48,425 nt of DNA from Sharpea porci (GTDB lineage Bacteria; Bacillota_I; Bacilli_A; Erysipelotrichales; Coprobacillaceae). The stretch's first letter is position 1. The number at the start of each line of letters is the position of its first letter. The notes under the pieces were generated by a model, which saw only the letters and a program-made list of their open reading frames with translations, was not told where the DNA came from and ran no database searches. The position numbers were made by a program, and so were the translations under genes. The DNA is taken from assembly GCF_009695655.1 (NCBI RefSeq), contig NZ_VUNM01000018.1:1-48425 (forward strand). Reading direction: 5' to 3'. Of this stretch, positions 21,138 to 29,491 are shown one piece after another.

Positions 21138-21950
21138 CTAGTTCTTTTCCCTAAGCTTACTTTTCTTCAACTGATGAATACCTAAAAGCAATAACACAAC
21201 CGCAACAACACCCCAACAAATATCCCATATAACTGGATCAGCTGTTGTTAAATCAGGAGCAACACGTACAGATTGATTAGGAACACGATGACCTCTTACA
21301 AGTAAACGATGTGTATTGACACCATAAGGTGTACATGTGACAAGTGTACAATAGTCTTGGTAAGGATCTATCTGCATTTTAGATGTATCTTGTGGAAGAA
21401 CCGTACTGATTTGATCAACCTTGTAAGTCAATGTATTATCCATAACTTGAAGCATGAAGAGATCACCTTTTTTCAATTGATCAATATCGGTAAAGAGTCG
21501 CGCACTAGGAAGACCACGGTGGCCAGAAAGCACACAATGCGTTCCCTTGCCTCCAACAGGTAATGAAGTTCCAGGAATATGTCCAATCGCAATCTGAAGT
21601 ATGGATTGTTCATCGCCATGGTAAATAGGTAAAGACACATTAATCTTAGGGATTTCAACATAACCCATAATGCCTGTATTGGTGATATCAAGAACCTTTT
21701 TATACTGCTTTTCTTCTTCATGATCTAAGCTAAAGGTATTAACATGATGTTCTGCATTATATTTTTTAGCATCCTGCCATAAATGTTTATATTCTTTTTC
21801 ACTTAAAGAGGCCACCTTCTTCTCATAAGAAGCAATAGCTTGTGAACGATGCTGCTGGTTCCACCAGTTAGAAAATGATGGATAAACAAGTAATCCTACT
21901 CCCACAACAAAGATGACAGCAACAACTATATTCAGCAATTTCTTCACCAT
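21138..21950 (-). CDS. Class C sortase (pilin polymerase)
   Basis: A 270-residue transpeptidase that joins pilins through their LPXTG threonine and a lysine of the next subunit. The start at 21950 (MVKKLLNIVV) overlaps the stop of the upstream gene as TAATG, indicating coupled translation. An N-terminal membrane segment, the catalytic His in SGHRGLPSARLF, the Cys in TLVTCTPYGVNTHR with the catalytic Arg, and a C-terminal membrane helix (residues about 235-258) are visible; the second helix is typical of class C. A lid-type aromatic/Asp motif could lie in the N-terminal region. It is encoded directly behind its pilin substrates. Confidence 0.94.
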   Translation of the reverse strand: MVKKLLNIVVAVIFVVGVGLLVYPSFSNWWNQQHRSQAIASYEKKVASLSEKEYKHLWQDAKKYNAEHHVNTFSLDHEEEKQYKKVLDITNTGIMGYVEIPKINVSLPIYHGDEQSILQIAIGHIPGTSLPVGGKGTHCVLSGHRGLPSARLFTDIDQLKKGDLFMLQVMDNTLTYKVDQISTVLPQDTSKMQIDPYQDYCTLVTCTPYGVNTHRLLVRGHRVPNQSVRVAPDLTTADPVIWDICWGVVAVVLLLLGIHQLKKSKLREKN

Positions 21951-22444
21951 TAGGAAACACCTCCCAAACGCTGTAGCGGCCACACTCTCATTTTCACCAC
22001 ACCAATAATATCCTTCCTCTTGACAACACCAAAATGCTTTCTTCTCGAATCAACACTAGCTGATCGTTGATCACCAAGCACAAAATAACAATCTTCACTT
22101 ACTTTATAGGGATAGACAATATCATGATGATCATCATATCTATCTTTGACATAATCTTCTTTCAAGAGCTTGTTGTTGATGTAGACTGTTCCTTTTGAAG
22201 TAATTGTCACAACATCATTGCCTGAAGCAACAATACGTCTAACTAAGATCTTGTTGTTGTAATAGAAGGCAATAACATCCCCTTGATGAACATCTTTTGT
22301 CTTATGCACATAGACAAGATCATTGTCCTTTAAGCCATTCTCCATTGCCTTACCATGCATGAAGTAGAAAGACCCAAATGTCCCTACAACCATCATCACA
22401 ATACAAACAACAATTCCAATCCCATAACCAACAATTCTCTTCAT
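21950..22444 (-). CDS. Signal peptidase I homologue lacking the catalytic Ser/Lys (SipA-like pilus assembly factor)
   Basis: A 164-residue protein with one N-terminal membrane helix and the S26 fold. The box that should read xSMxPT is HGKAMENGL, so the nucleophile Ser is Ala33 (codon GCA). The general-base Lys of VKRV is Arg69 in ILVRRIV (codon AGA). The later GDQRSASVDSR box is intact. Loss of both residues makes it unlikely to cleave signal peptides. A parallel is SipA of Streptococcus pyogenes pilus islands, a signal peptidase relative without the catalytic pair that is needed for pilus polymerisation. The start at 22444 has AGGGGG upstream. It sits between anchor pilin and sortase, the same position as SipA-type genes. 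Confidence 0.85.
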   Translation of the reverse strand: MKRIVGYGIGIVVCIVMMVVGTFGSFYFMHGKAMENGLKDNDLVYVHKTKDVHQGDVIAFYYNNKILVRRIVASGNDVVTITSKGTVYINNKLLKEDYVKDRYDDHHDIVYPYKVSEDCYFVLGDQRSASVDSRRKHFGVVKRKDIIGVVKMRVWPLQRLGGVS

Positions 22445-22484
22445 AAAAATCCCCCTAACAAGAAAAATGGTACATGAAGCACCA

Positions 22485-23330
22485 TTATTTCTCAAGTCTC
22501 TTTCCTATCAAGATAAGTGCAAGACCACTTAAAGCTAATAAGAAAATATAAATTGTAATATGTGTAGAATCTCCACTCTTGACTACTGGTGGCTGTTCTT
22601 GATTCTTTGTGTTAGTCAGCACAATTGTCACTAAGCCATCATTTTGAGCCATACTTACTGTATTCTTATAGCCTTCAACATGATGTTCAACAACACTATA
22701 ATCCTTATAGCCATCCGTTTCCCAGCTATATGTATAGTTCTTTTCTTTTTCAAGAACCACACTACGCTCTATTTTCCCATTAACATAAAGGTCTACGGTA
22801 ATACGATCAGGCGGATTAGAAGTCCCATTCCATTGTTTAATCAGCTTATAATCAAAATACTCATCATCAACACGTTTCGTCAATGATATTGTCTTTGCAT
22901 CATTCATATCAATAAGAATAGGACTGTATTTCCAGAGTCTACGACCTTCACGATAATTATCAACCACCAACAAATATAAACCATTACTCAAATGTTCGTA
23001 TTTCACAACATCCCCATCAGCAATCCGATGATCATTTTCTTTATTAACGGCATATCCTTTTAAGGTTGTTGCAGCAATCAGTGTTTCATTCGCATTTTGA
23101 AGTTTGTTGATATTGATATTGGCATTTATAGCATCCTGGAAAGCTTCAGTATACTTATAGCTACCAAACTTTCCCTCAGCAATCTTATACAAGTGAAGAC
23201 TCATTCCACTCCCACAATGATCAATTGTAAGAGGGAATGACTCTTGAGCATGGACAGCACTGTTATCCATGATTAGCAGCAAGGAAAGAATAATAACGCA
23301 TACTTGAAATAACTTATTAAGCTTTTTCAT
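22485..23330 (-). CDS. Minor/anchor pilin with atypical sorting signal
   Basis: A 281-residue surface protein with a signal peptide (MKKLNKLFQVCVIILSLLL, cleavage probably after AVHA). A Cna-B-type domain is likely in residues about 150-235 (DYKLIKQWNGTSNPPDRITVDLYVNGK...YSWETDGYKDYSVVEHHVEGY). The C-terminus has a hydrophobic helix and a KRLEK tail, but the pentapeptide position reads VVKSG instead of LPXTG. Such basal pilins anchor the fibre to the wall. It starts at 23330 inside the end of the major pilin gene (14-bp overlap), so expression is coupled. Confidence 0.82.
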   Translation of the reverse strand: MKKLNKLFQVCVIILSLLLIMDNSAVHAQESFPLTIDHCGSGMSLHLYKIAEGKFGSYKYTEAFQDAINANININKLQNANETLIAATTLKGYAVNKENDHRIADGDVVKYEHLSNGLYLLVVDNYREGRRLWKYSPILIDMNDAKTISLTKRVDDEYFDYKLIKQWNGTSNPPDRITVDLYVNGKIERSVVLEKEKNYTYSWETDGYKDYSVVEHHVEGYKNTVSMAQNDGLVTIVLTNTKNQEQPPVVKSGDSTHITIYIFLLALSGLALILIGKRLEK

Positions 23331-24813
23331 GTTTCTTTGTATAGATGACATAAGCTGCTGCTAAAGCTACTAATACACCACCTAATACATATAATACCGT
23401 AGTACCCATACCACCAGTTTCAGGTAATATAGAACCTGGTTTATTGACAACATTAGTAGTTAATGAACCAGCACCTTTATCAGCCGTGAATGTAGCTTCA
23501 CCAGCTGTTTTATTACCAGATAAGGTCAGTAACTGAGGATCATCTGATGTTTCATTATGTGTAGCTGAAATTGTGAATTCGATTGGAGTAATTCTGTTAT
23601 ATCCAGCTGGAGTTGTTGATTCGATTAACTTATAGTCACCATCATCTAAGCCTGTGAATTCGAAAGTTGTAGTATCGCCAGCAGTGAGTGATTTAACATT
23701 TGTGTATGCACCATTAACTTTCTTCTGTAATGTGAAGCCTGCACCTTTTAATGGAGTTTTACCATTCTGATCTACTTTGTTAACAACTGTCTTGTAAGTG
23801 AAGACGATATTCTTGTCATCTGGAGTCTTACCAGTGTCACCTTCGCCGCCCTTGTTAGGGTTGTTAGAATAAGTCAAGTTCACTGTATTAGGGTTACCTG
23901 CAGAACCGATAACTGCATTCTCATTTAACTTAGCAGTGTAATTTACAACAACTGTTGTATTAGCATCAAGAGTAACACCTTCAATACCTTTTAAGTTGGC
24001 ACATGTCCATGTTACAACTGTAGAACCATCATCCTTTTCTGTAACTGATTTCTCGAATGAGCCTGTTACAACTGTATCACCAATTTTGATTGTTGCATCA
24101 TCATTGAATGTTAAGCCTTTGCTCATTGTATCAGTGAAGATATATTTGTAAGATTTGTAGTTGGCAATGTTAGCTGGCATAGAACCTGTGATCTGGTAAG
24201 GAATTTCATCACCGATATCATAGTCAGCTGAATCCTGCCAACCAGAAGTTTCACCATTTGAATCATTTGTATCTTGAACTTTCTTTTCAACAGTAGGAAT
24301 ATCTAATTTAGTAGTTGCTGTAGTGTCTTTTACAACTTTTAAGATATATGAAGTATAAGCACCCTCTGTTTTGTTCTGAGAGTCAGCTTTATCTTTTACT
24401 AAATAGTAACCAGCAGCTAAACCTTCAATGTATGCAGAATCATTTGCTGCAACTTCTTTTTCAGTACCATTTTGAAGGTATTTCTGTAAATCTTCAGCAA
24501 AAGTCTTAACAGGTAAAGAGTTGTCAGTTGATTTTGCTAAATCTTCAGCTTTTTTAGCAGCATCACCAAGAGCAGTCTTACCTTCTTCTGAAACACCATT
24601 ACCCCAGTGAACGTTTGATAATATACCTTCACTTAAATCACCAGTGAAGATCTGATAAACTTCAAAAGTATGCGTTGTTTTACCTTTGTTTTGTAATGAA
24701 AGTTGGTATGTCTTTGCGTTTGCTGCATTAACAGCACCACCGGCAAAGGCAGTTAATGTGAAGATCATTGCGATCGCAACGATATAACTGAATAATTTCT
24801 TAGTTAAATTCAT
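23317..24813 (-). CDS. Major pilin, LPXTG-anchored (isopeptide-forming)
   Basis: A 498-residue shaft pilin. The signal peptide ends near AVNA-ANA (about residue 30). An N-terminal pilin domain is followed by a pilin motif-like lysine region (LDIPTVEKKVQDTND, about 190), a D2-type isopeptide domain (DIGDEIPYQITGSMPANIANYKSYKYIF), and a Cna-B domain (TPLKGAGFTLQKKVNG...GYNRITPIEF) whose Lys, Asn and Glu would form internal isopeptide bonds. The sorting signal LPETG (463-467), a hydrophobic stretch and KKHEKA end the protein. The sortase at 21138 would polymerise it. It begins 55 bp downstream of the tip adhesin gene. Confidence 0.95.
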   Translation of the reverse strand: MNLTKKLFSYIVAIAMIFTLTAFAGGAVNAANAKTYQLSLQNKGKTTHTFEVYQIFTGDLSEGILSNVHWGNGVSEEGKTALGDAAKKAEDLAKSTDNSLPVKTFAEDLQKYLQNGTEKEVAANDSAYIEGLAAGYYLVKDKADSQNKTEGAYTSYILKVVKDTTATTKLDIPTVEKKVQDTNDSNGETSGWQDSADYDIGDEIPYQITGSMPANIANYKSYKYIFTDTMSKGLTFNDDATIKIGDTVVTGSFEKSVTEKDDGSTVVTWTCANLKGIEGVTLDANTTVVVNYTAKLNENAVIGSAGNPNTVNLTYSNNPNKGGEGDTGKTPDDKNIVFTYKTVVNKVDQNGKTPLKGAGFTLQKKVNGAYTNVKSLTAGDTTTFEFTGLDDGDYKLIESTTPAGYNRITPIEFTISATHNETSDDPQLLTLSGNKTAGEATFTADKGAGSLTTNVVNKPGSILPETGGMGTTVLYVLGGVLVALAAAYVIYTKKHEKA

Positions 24814-24868
24814 AGTTTTCCCCTTTTTCTTTAGTATGTTTTATGAGTGTTGTATGTCGAATGTTTGT

Positions 24869-27800
24869 CTATTCCACAACCCTCCTTTTGATATAGCGTA
24901 CTAATATTACTAGCAAGCCTAATGCTATTAAAACAAAAGCTGCTTGGTAAAATTGCTCTATACCACTGCCACCAGTATCAGGCAGTTTGTACTTGATTGA
25001 TGTATTCGTTATTTCTGTAATGAATACATTATCATTTTTATCATTTTTTTCTAATTCTTTTTCTTTTCCATTTCCTTCTTTAACAAATGTATGAGAGTCA
25101 TTTCTTGTCAGAGTTGTTGTATTTTCATTCTCTGTACAGTCTGCATCATAGAACTTAGCTGTTCCAGCTTTATTGACTCCAGCTTTATTGACTTTTATAA
25201 CCCAAGGACCAGATGTTTTATATTGATCCGGTGCTTTTGTTTCTTTCAAATAATAGAGTTGTCCACCTCTTAATGAGGTAAATGTCAACTTACCATCATT
25301 ATTTGTTGTCAGTGTTGCAACTTCACTAATATCGATTGAGTTGATACTTGTATCCTCATAGTTATCATCGAATTGATAGAGCTTAAATTCTGCTCCAGCA
25401 AGAACATGACTATTTTCCGCATCCTTCTTTGTAATCTGTAAGCCATAGGACTGCTCTGTATTCGTAAAGGCTTCTTTTTTATTGTTGAAGAGTGTTAGAT
25501 TTGAATTCGTATTGTTTAATGTATAATCACTAACATCATTTTCTTTTCCGTTAAAAATATGCTTTACTTTTACATCCTTAATTGAATATGTTGTTGTTTC
25601 AACTTTATTTACAAGTTTCGTACCTGAAGCATAAACCGTAAATTGAATCTTGTAGATTGTATGATCATAAGTAATACTTGTATCTTCCGCATCTTTTTCT
25701 ACAAGATAGAATGTATAATCACCAGCATTATCATAGATGAAGCTTGGAATTGCTGCATATATTCTTCCAAGCTGGTCTTGGCTTGCAGTCTCATTACCCA
25801 CTTCGGTAACAAGTGTATTAGTGCCTGAACCAGCAGTAAATTTACTGCCATTCCATTGAGGTGGAGTTGTTGAATCACCAGTATGTTTATAGATCGCAAA
25901 TTTAAACTGGTTGTTATCCATTGGCAGATTTGTACCCGTATTATGCAGATTTGTATCCGTATTATTAAGTGCTGATTTTAACTTAAAAGCTTTATAGGCT
26001 TCTACATAGAATGATGGATAAATCTCATTTGATTCACCCAAAGTCAACATACCATTAGTCATAATACCACCACCATGGTTATGGGAATGGTTACCACTAA
26101 TATATGTTGAGGCCTTAGCTAAAGCATTGTCGATATGATCACGGCTCGGTCTGGCAGTTAAGCCAATGAATTTTGCTCCACCAGCTTCAGGAGATTCTTC
26201 TTTAGACTCATTACCATCAAAGGATCCTTGGTAATTTTCACTACCACCACCTAGCATTCCATTCGTGATTGTATAAGAGCCAACATTAGCTGCATGGGCT
26301 AAGAAATAATCCTGATAATCAGTGCGATTTTTATTTATATAGAATTCATGAGCTACATAGTCTTCGTTCTTCTTTTCACTTCCAGCACCAGAGCCTCGTG
26401 AATAGTGCTCCCCTTTGGCTTCATTACCATAGATAGCAGCACCTTGATCAGTATTGATACTTGTGTTCCCTGTTGGACAGGCACTGACACCACCACCAAA
26501 GCCATCGGCATGGTTTTCTGTAATAATGGCATTCCTGATATTGAGCTGCCCATTCTCCTGAACGAAAATACCGCCACCACCCCAGTCACCTGTTCCATTA
26601 GTTCCTTCATTAAGACCGGTATATGTTTTATTGTTTGTGATATAAATTGTGTTACTACTTTTTACGGCACTTATGCCACCACGACCAGAGCCACCAATTC
26701 TTATGCCTCCGCCTTCACCAGTCTGTGCGACATTTGAAGCGATAATACCACCAGTCAATGTCAGATTTGCAAGACCATCTTGTGTAAAGTAGCCAATATA
26801 GAGACCACCACCTGCTTCATTCGAATAGTTACCAGTGACATATCCACCAGACATATTGACCTGTGAATCATTGTCAGCGGCAACACCGCCACCACCATGA
26901 ACACTGAAGTGATCAAAAGTTGAGCTACCAAAGGATTTTTTATTATTTGTAATGTAAGCATCACCAGAAATATTCAATATCCCTGATTTCATATAAATGC
27001 CGCCACCACTAAATCGGTTATCTTTAGAATCTTTACCATCATTACAAGCTTCATTACCGGTAATAATACCGCCAGTCATATTGATGGTTCCACCACCAGT
27101 AGCGCCATTGTTTGTACCATTATTGTAGATGCCACCGCCATTTTCAGCACATCCATTTGTAATAACACCACCACTGATATTTAGAACATTTCCGGCATTA
27201 TTCCATATAACATTACCTTTATGATTACCAATAAGATAACCACCTGATAAATTCAATGTTCCTGTTCCTGAGCCATTACTACCATGTGTCGCGACGACAT
27301 GAGGTCCAGTATTGTTGTAGGCAACACCACTCTTGAAATCAAGTGTGCCACCTTTTTCAATCATGAACGTACTGTCCTCTCCACCATTTTTGGTTGTTTC
27401 ACTAAAGATACGTCCGGCTTTGGTGAAATCAACTGTATATTCCTTTGTGGTATCCGTCGTATCCGTTGTTTTTGTACTATTCACATTAGGTTCTGTGACA
27501 TAGTAATCAAGGGCACTAGGAATATTTCGATCATCTTGTGAGTCTTTTTCGGTTGTTAGGCTGCTGGGATTGCCAACGCCAGCTGCATTAGTAGCAGTAG
27601 GATTGTCTGCATTAGTAGTAGGCTTGTATTTGTCAGCTTGTGAATCAATAATGGTAAGACGCTTGCCTGATTTAATATAGAAATAGGTTTGATCATAGAG
27701 TTGTAATTTATTCCCATTTAAATCAATTGTGACATCATTATCAATATTGATTGGTTTACCAATATCCTTATCCACTGCTGTTTTATCAGCTAAAATGTTC

Positions 27801-28516
27801 TTATCCACTGTTGTTTTACCAACTAATTTATAAGATCCTGATAAGCCTTTTATTACCTCATTATTGATATTGCCGCTTATCTCATTATTGCCGCTTATCT
27901 CTTTAGGAACATCAGTGTTAGAATTAGCTTTTAATGGTGCTCGCTTAACTGTTTTAGGTGTTGTTTGTGCTTCAGCTGTTTCAGCTGCCTTCTTAATAGT
28001 GATTGTTGTTGAAGGTGCACTGAATGCTAGTGTTACTTCATTATTTGTAAAAGTAAGCTGATTTATAGTTGTATTGATTTGAAGATATACATATAAGGTA
28101 TCATCCTGTGGATTATTGATTGTCACAGTCATTTGGTGATCCTTAACTGTATATGAGCCAATTGGTCCATCATGACTATAATCATGACTTTCACCTGCAT
28201 AACTATAAATGGCACTAACTGGTGCAACAGTATCCTCAAGAGCAAGATGATCAGGCATAGTCAGACGAATACTATTGTTAACGACCAAAGATGACTTAGG
28301 AAGTGCTGCCGTGATATTAAAGCGTAGCTTTGTCTGATCGGCTAAAGCTGATTGGTCATAAGCTATGTAACTTCCATCCTTTTCATATTCTAATGCAACT
28401 TGAGAAATATATTGGGACAAATCATAATCTGTAGCCTTTGTTGAAAGTGTGAAACTCAAAAAGACCATTATGATTGTCAGTAAGCAAAGGGTGATTTTTC
28501 CTACTTGCTTCTTCAT
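24869..28516 (-). CDS. Pilus tip adhesin with beta-helix repeats, LPXTG-anchored
   Basis: A 1215-residue surface protein. The start at 28516 (MKKQVGKITLCLL) has AGGGGAA upstream; a longer frame to 28576 is less likely. A signal peptide is followed by an N-terminal domain (to about 200), then a long parallel beta-helix (about 330-790) made of turns such as GGGIYNNG, MTGGIITGN, GGGGIFV and NISGDAYITNN. Two Cna-B/prealbumin-like domains follow (HTGDSTTPPQWNGSKF region; KKDAENSHVLAGAEFKLYQF), then the signal LPDTGG and a membrane helix with RRVVE. Beta-helix adhesins bind glycans or matrix. It is first in the pilus operon, as expected of a tip protein. Confidence 0.92.
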   Translation of the reverse strand: MKKQVGKITLCLLTIIMVFLSFTLSTKATDYDLSQYISQVALEYEKDGSYIAYDQSALADQTKLRFNITAALPKSSLVVNNSIRLTMPDHLALEDTVAPVSAIYSYAGESHDYSHDGPIGSYTVKDHQMTVTINNPQDDTLYVYLQINTTINQLTFTNNEVTLAFSAPSTTITIKKAAETAEAQTTPKTVKRAPLKANSNTDVPKEISGNNEISGNINNEVIKGLSGSYKLVGKTTVDKNILADKTAVDKDIGKPINIDNDVTIDLNGNKLQLYDQTYFYIKSGKRLTIIDSQADKYKPTTNADNPTATNAAGVGNPSSLTTEKDSQDDRNIPSALDYYVTEPNVNSTKTTDTTDTTKEYTVDFTKAGRIFSETTKNGGEDSTFMIEKGGTLDFKSGVAYNNTGPHVVATHGSNGSGTGTLNLSGGYLIGNHKGNVIWNNAGNVLNISGGVITNGCAENGGGIYNNGTNNGATGGGTINMTGGIITGNEACNDGKDSKDNRFSGGGIYMKSGILNISGDAYITNNKKSFGSSTFDHFSVHGGGGVAADNDSQVNMSGGYVTGNYSNEAGGGLYIGYFTQDGLANLTLTGGIIASNVAQTGEGGGIRIGGSGRGGISAVKSSNTIYITNNKTYTGLNEGTNGTGDWGGGGIFVQENGQLNIRNAIITENHADGFGGGVSACPTGNTSINTDQGAAIYGNEAKGEHYSRGSGAGSEKKNEDYVAHEFYINKNRTDYQDYFLAHAANVGSYTITNGMLGGGSENYQGSFDGNESKEESPEAGGAKFIGLTARPSRDHIDNALAKASTYISGNHSHNHGGGIMTNGMLTLGESNEIYPSFYVEAYKAFKLKSALNNTDTNLHNTGTNLPMDNNQFKFAIYKHTGDSTTPPQWNGSKFTAGSGTNTLVTEVGNETASQDQLGRIYAAIPSFIYDNAGDYTFYLVEKDAEDTSITYDHTIYKIQFTVYASGTKLVNKVETTTYSIKDVKVKHIFNGKENDVSDYTLNNTNSNLTLFNNKKEAFTNTEQSYGLQITKKDAENSHVLAGAEFKLYQFDDNYEDTSINSIDISEVATLTTNNDGKLTFTSLRGGQLYYLKETKAPDQYKTSGPWVIKVNKAGVNKAGTAKFYDADCTENENTTTLTRNDSHTFVKEGNGKEKELEKNDKNDNVFITEITNTSIKYKLPDTGGSGIEQFYQAAFVLIALGLLVILVRYIKRRVVE

Positions 28517-28747
28517 GTTCGTATTCCCCTTTCCCAAATACATTTTTGCTTTCCAAATGCATAATACATGATACAAGAAAGCTCTTACATATGAGAAATT
28601 CGTCTTTTATGTCATTTTTGTAAGACTAATGTTTCTTTTATCTATATTTTTTAATGATGCTATTTTTATTGACATGATTAGTATATATAACTATATTATT
28701 GATATATATTAGACATAAAAAGAAGAGGACAGTTCATTCTGTCCTCT
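28517..28747. other. Upstream region of the pilus operon
   Basis: 231 bp, very AT-rich, on the promoter side of the pilus locus. A minus-strand GTATTATGCAT could be a -10 box near 28555. I looked for the conserved core of a cyclic-di-GMP-I or -II riboswitch and saw none. TATATA runs at 28681-28710 have no clear role. Confidence 0.4.
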
Positions 28748-28749
28748 TC
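28717..28749 (-). terminator. Terminator of the SNF2-SWIM operon
   Basis: On the minus strand GAAGAGGACAG (28739-28749) pairs with CTGTCCTCTTC (28722-28732), 11 perfect bp, then TTTTTATG. It overlaps the stop codon of the SWIM gene. Confidence 0.88.
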
Positions 28750-29488
28750 ATGCATTCATAATATCGATACCAAATATAGCCTTGATATCATCATCTTCAA
28801 TAATACGATCACTAGGATCATGAGCATGTTCCAACATATGATCAACATGGCTTTCTATAGCTACATCAATCAGACGATGGACATCAATGCCCCTGAGTTC
28901 GAAGAATAGAAAGGGGTTTTCATCAAACTTAGCTCCTATTCCATACATCACCGCTGCGACATGCTTACACATGATAGCCCAATCCGGACAGCTGCAGGAG
29001 AAACTGATTTCTCTTGACGATGGAAAGAGACCATTACTGCTTGTAAAGAGTTCCTGCAAGTCTTCAGGGAAATCGCCATTGATGAGTGTTTCAAGAGTAG
29101 AGATTTTGTGGCTACATTTTTCAACTAAGGCATCCATTTCTTCAGCCTTGAGCGGGCTGATATGAATATCAACTTTGTAGGGAGCTGCTCTTCTGCCTTG
29201 GACAAGCGCTTTGACACGGCCCTTGGTAATATGTAGATCTATAACTGTTCCACTACGTACATAACGTTTGCCTCTTTCAAGACGTGAACCATAGTCGGCA
29301 TAGTTTTCTATGACATTGCACCAGGCTTGTCCCCACCAGCTTTTTGCTATTTGTCTGCCTTCGATATGAATGGGCTGATACTGTTTGCCTTTCTTGTTGG
29401 CTTTATTATTGGAGCTTGCTATTTTAGATTGTAGCTCCTTGATGGTTGGCTGGGAATAATGTATGGGGGAATTCCAGTATTTGGTCAT
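28748..29488 (-). CDS. SWIM zinc-finger protein
   Basis: A 246-residue soluble protein. The SWIM motif C-x-C-xn-C-x-H is plain at about residue 165-180 (CSCPDWAIMCKHVAAVMYG). The N-terminal half (YSQPTIKELQSKIASSNNKANKKGKQ...) is basic and the middle (GRQIAKSWWGQAWCNVIENY, SGTVIDLHITKGRVKALVQG) is the conserved family region. SWIM domains bind DNA or protein. The gene lies three bases after a SNF2-family ATPase gene, a pairing seen in many bacteria, so the two proteins probably act as one complex on nucleic acids. Confidence 0.93.
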   Translation of the reverse strand: MTKYWNSPIHYSQPTIKELQSKIASSNNKANKKGKQYQPIHIEGRQIAKSWWGQAWCNVIENYADYGSRLERGKRYVRSGTVIDLHITKGRVKALVQGRRAAPYKVDIHISPLKAEEMDALVEKCSHKISTLETLINGDFPEDLQELFTSSNGLFPSSREISFSCSCPDWAIMCKHVAAVMYGIGAKFDENPFLFFELRGIDVHRLIDVAIESHVDHMLEHAHDPSDRIIEDDDIKAIFGIDIMNA

Positions 29489-29491
29489 TGC

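Noticed and set aside
26353-27541. Repetitive DNA in the tip adhesin as a CRISPR or tandem-repeat array
   Set aside because: The repeats are protein-level beta-helix turns of unequal length; no constant DNA repeat with unique spacers exists.
28517-28747. Cyclic-di-GMP riboswitch before the pilus operon
   Set aside because: Expected given the nearby GGDEF/EAL gene, but no conserved aptamer core could be recognised on either strand.
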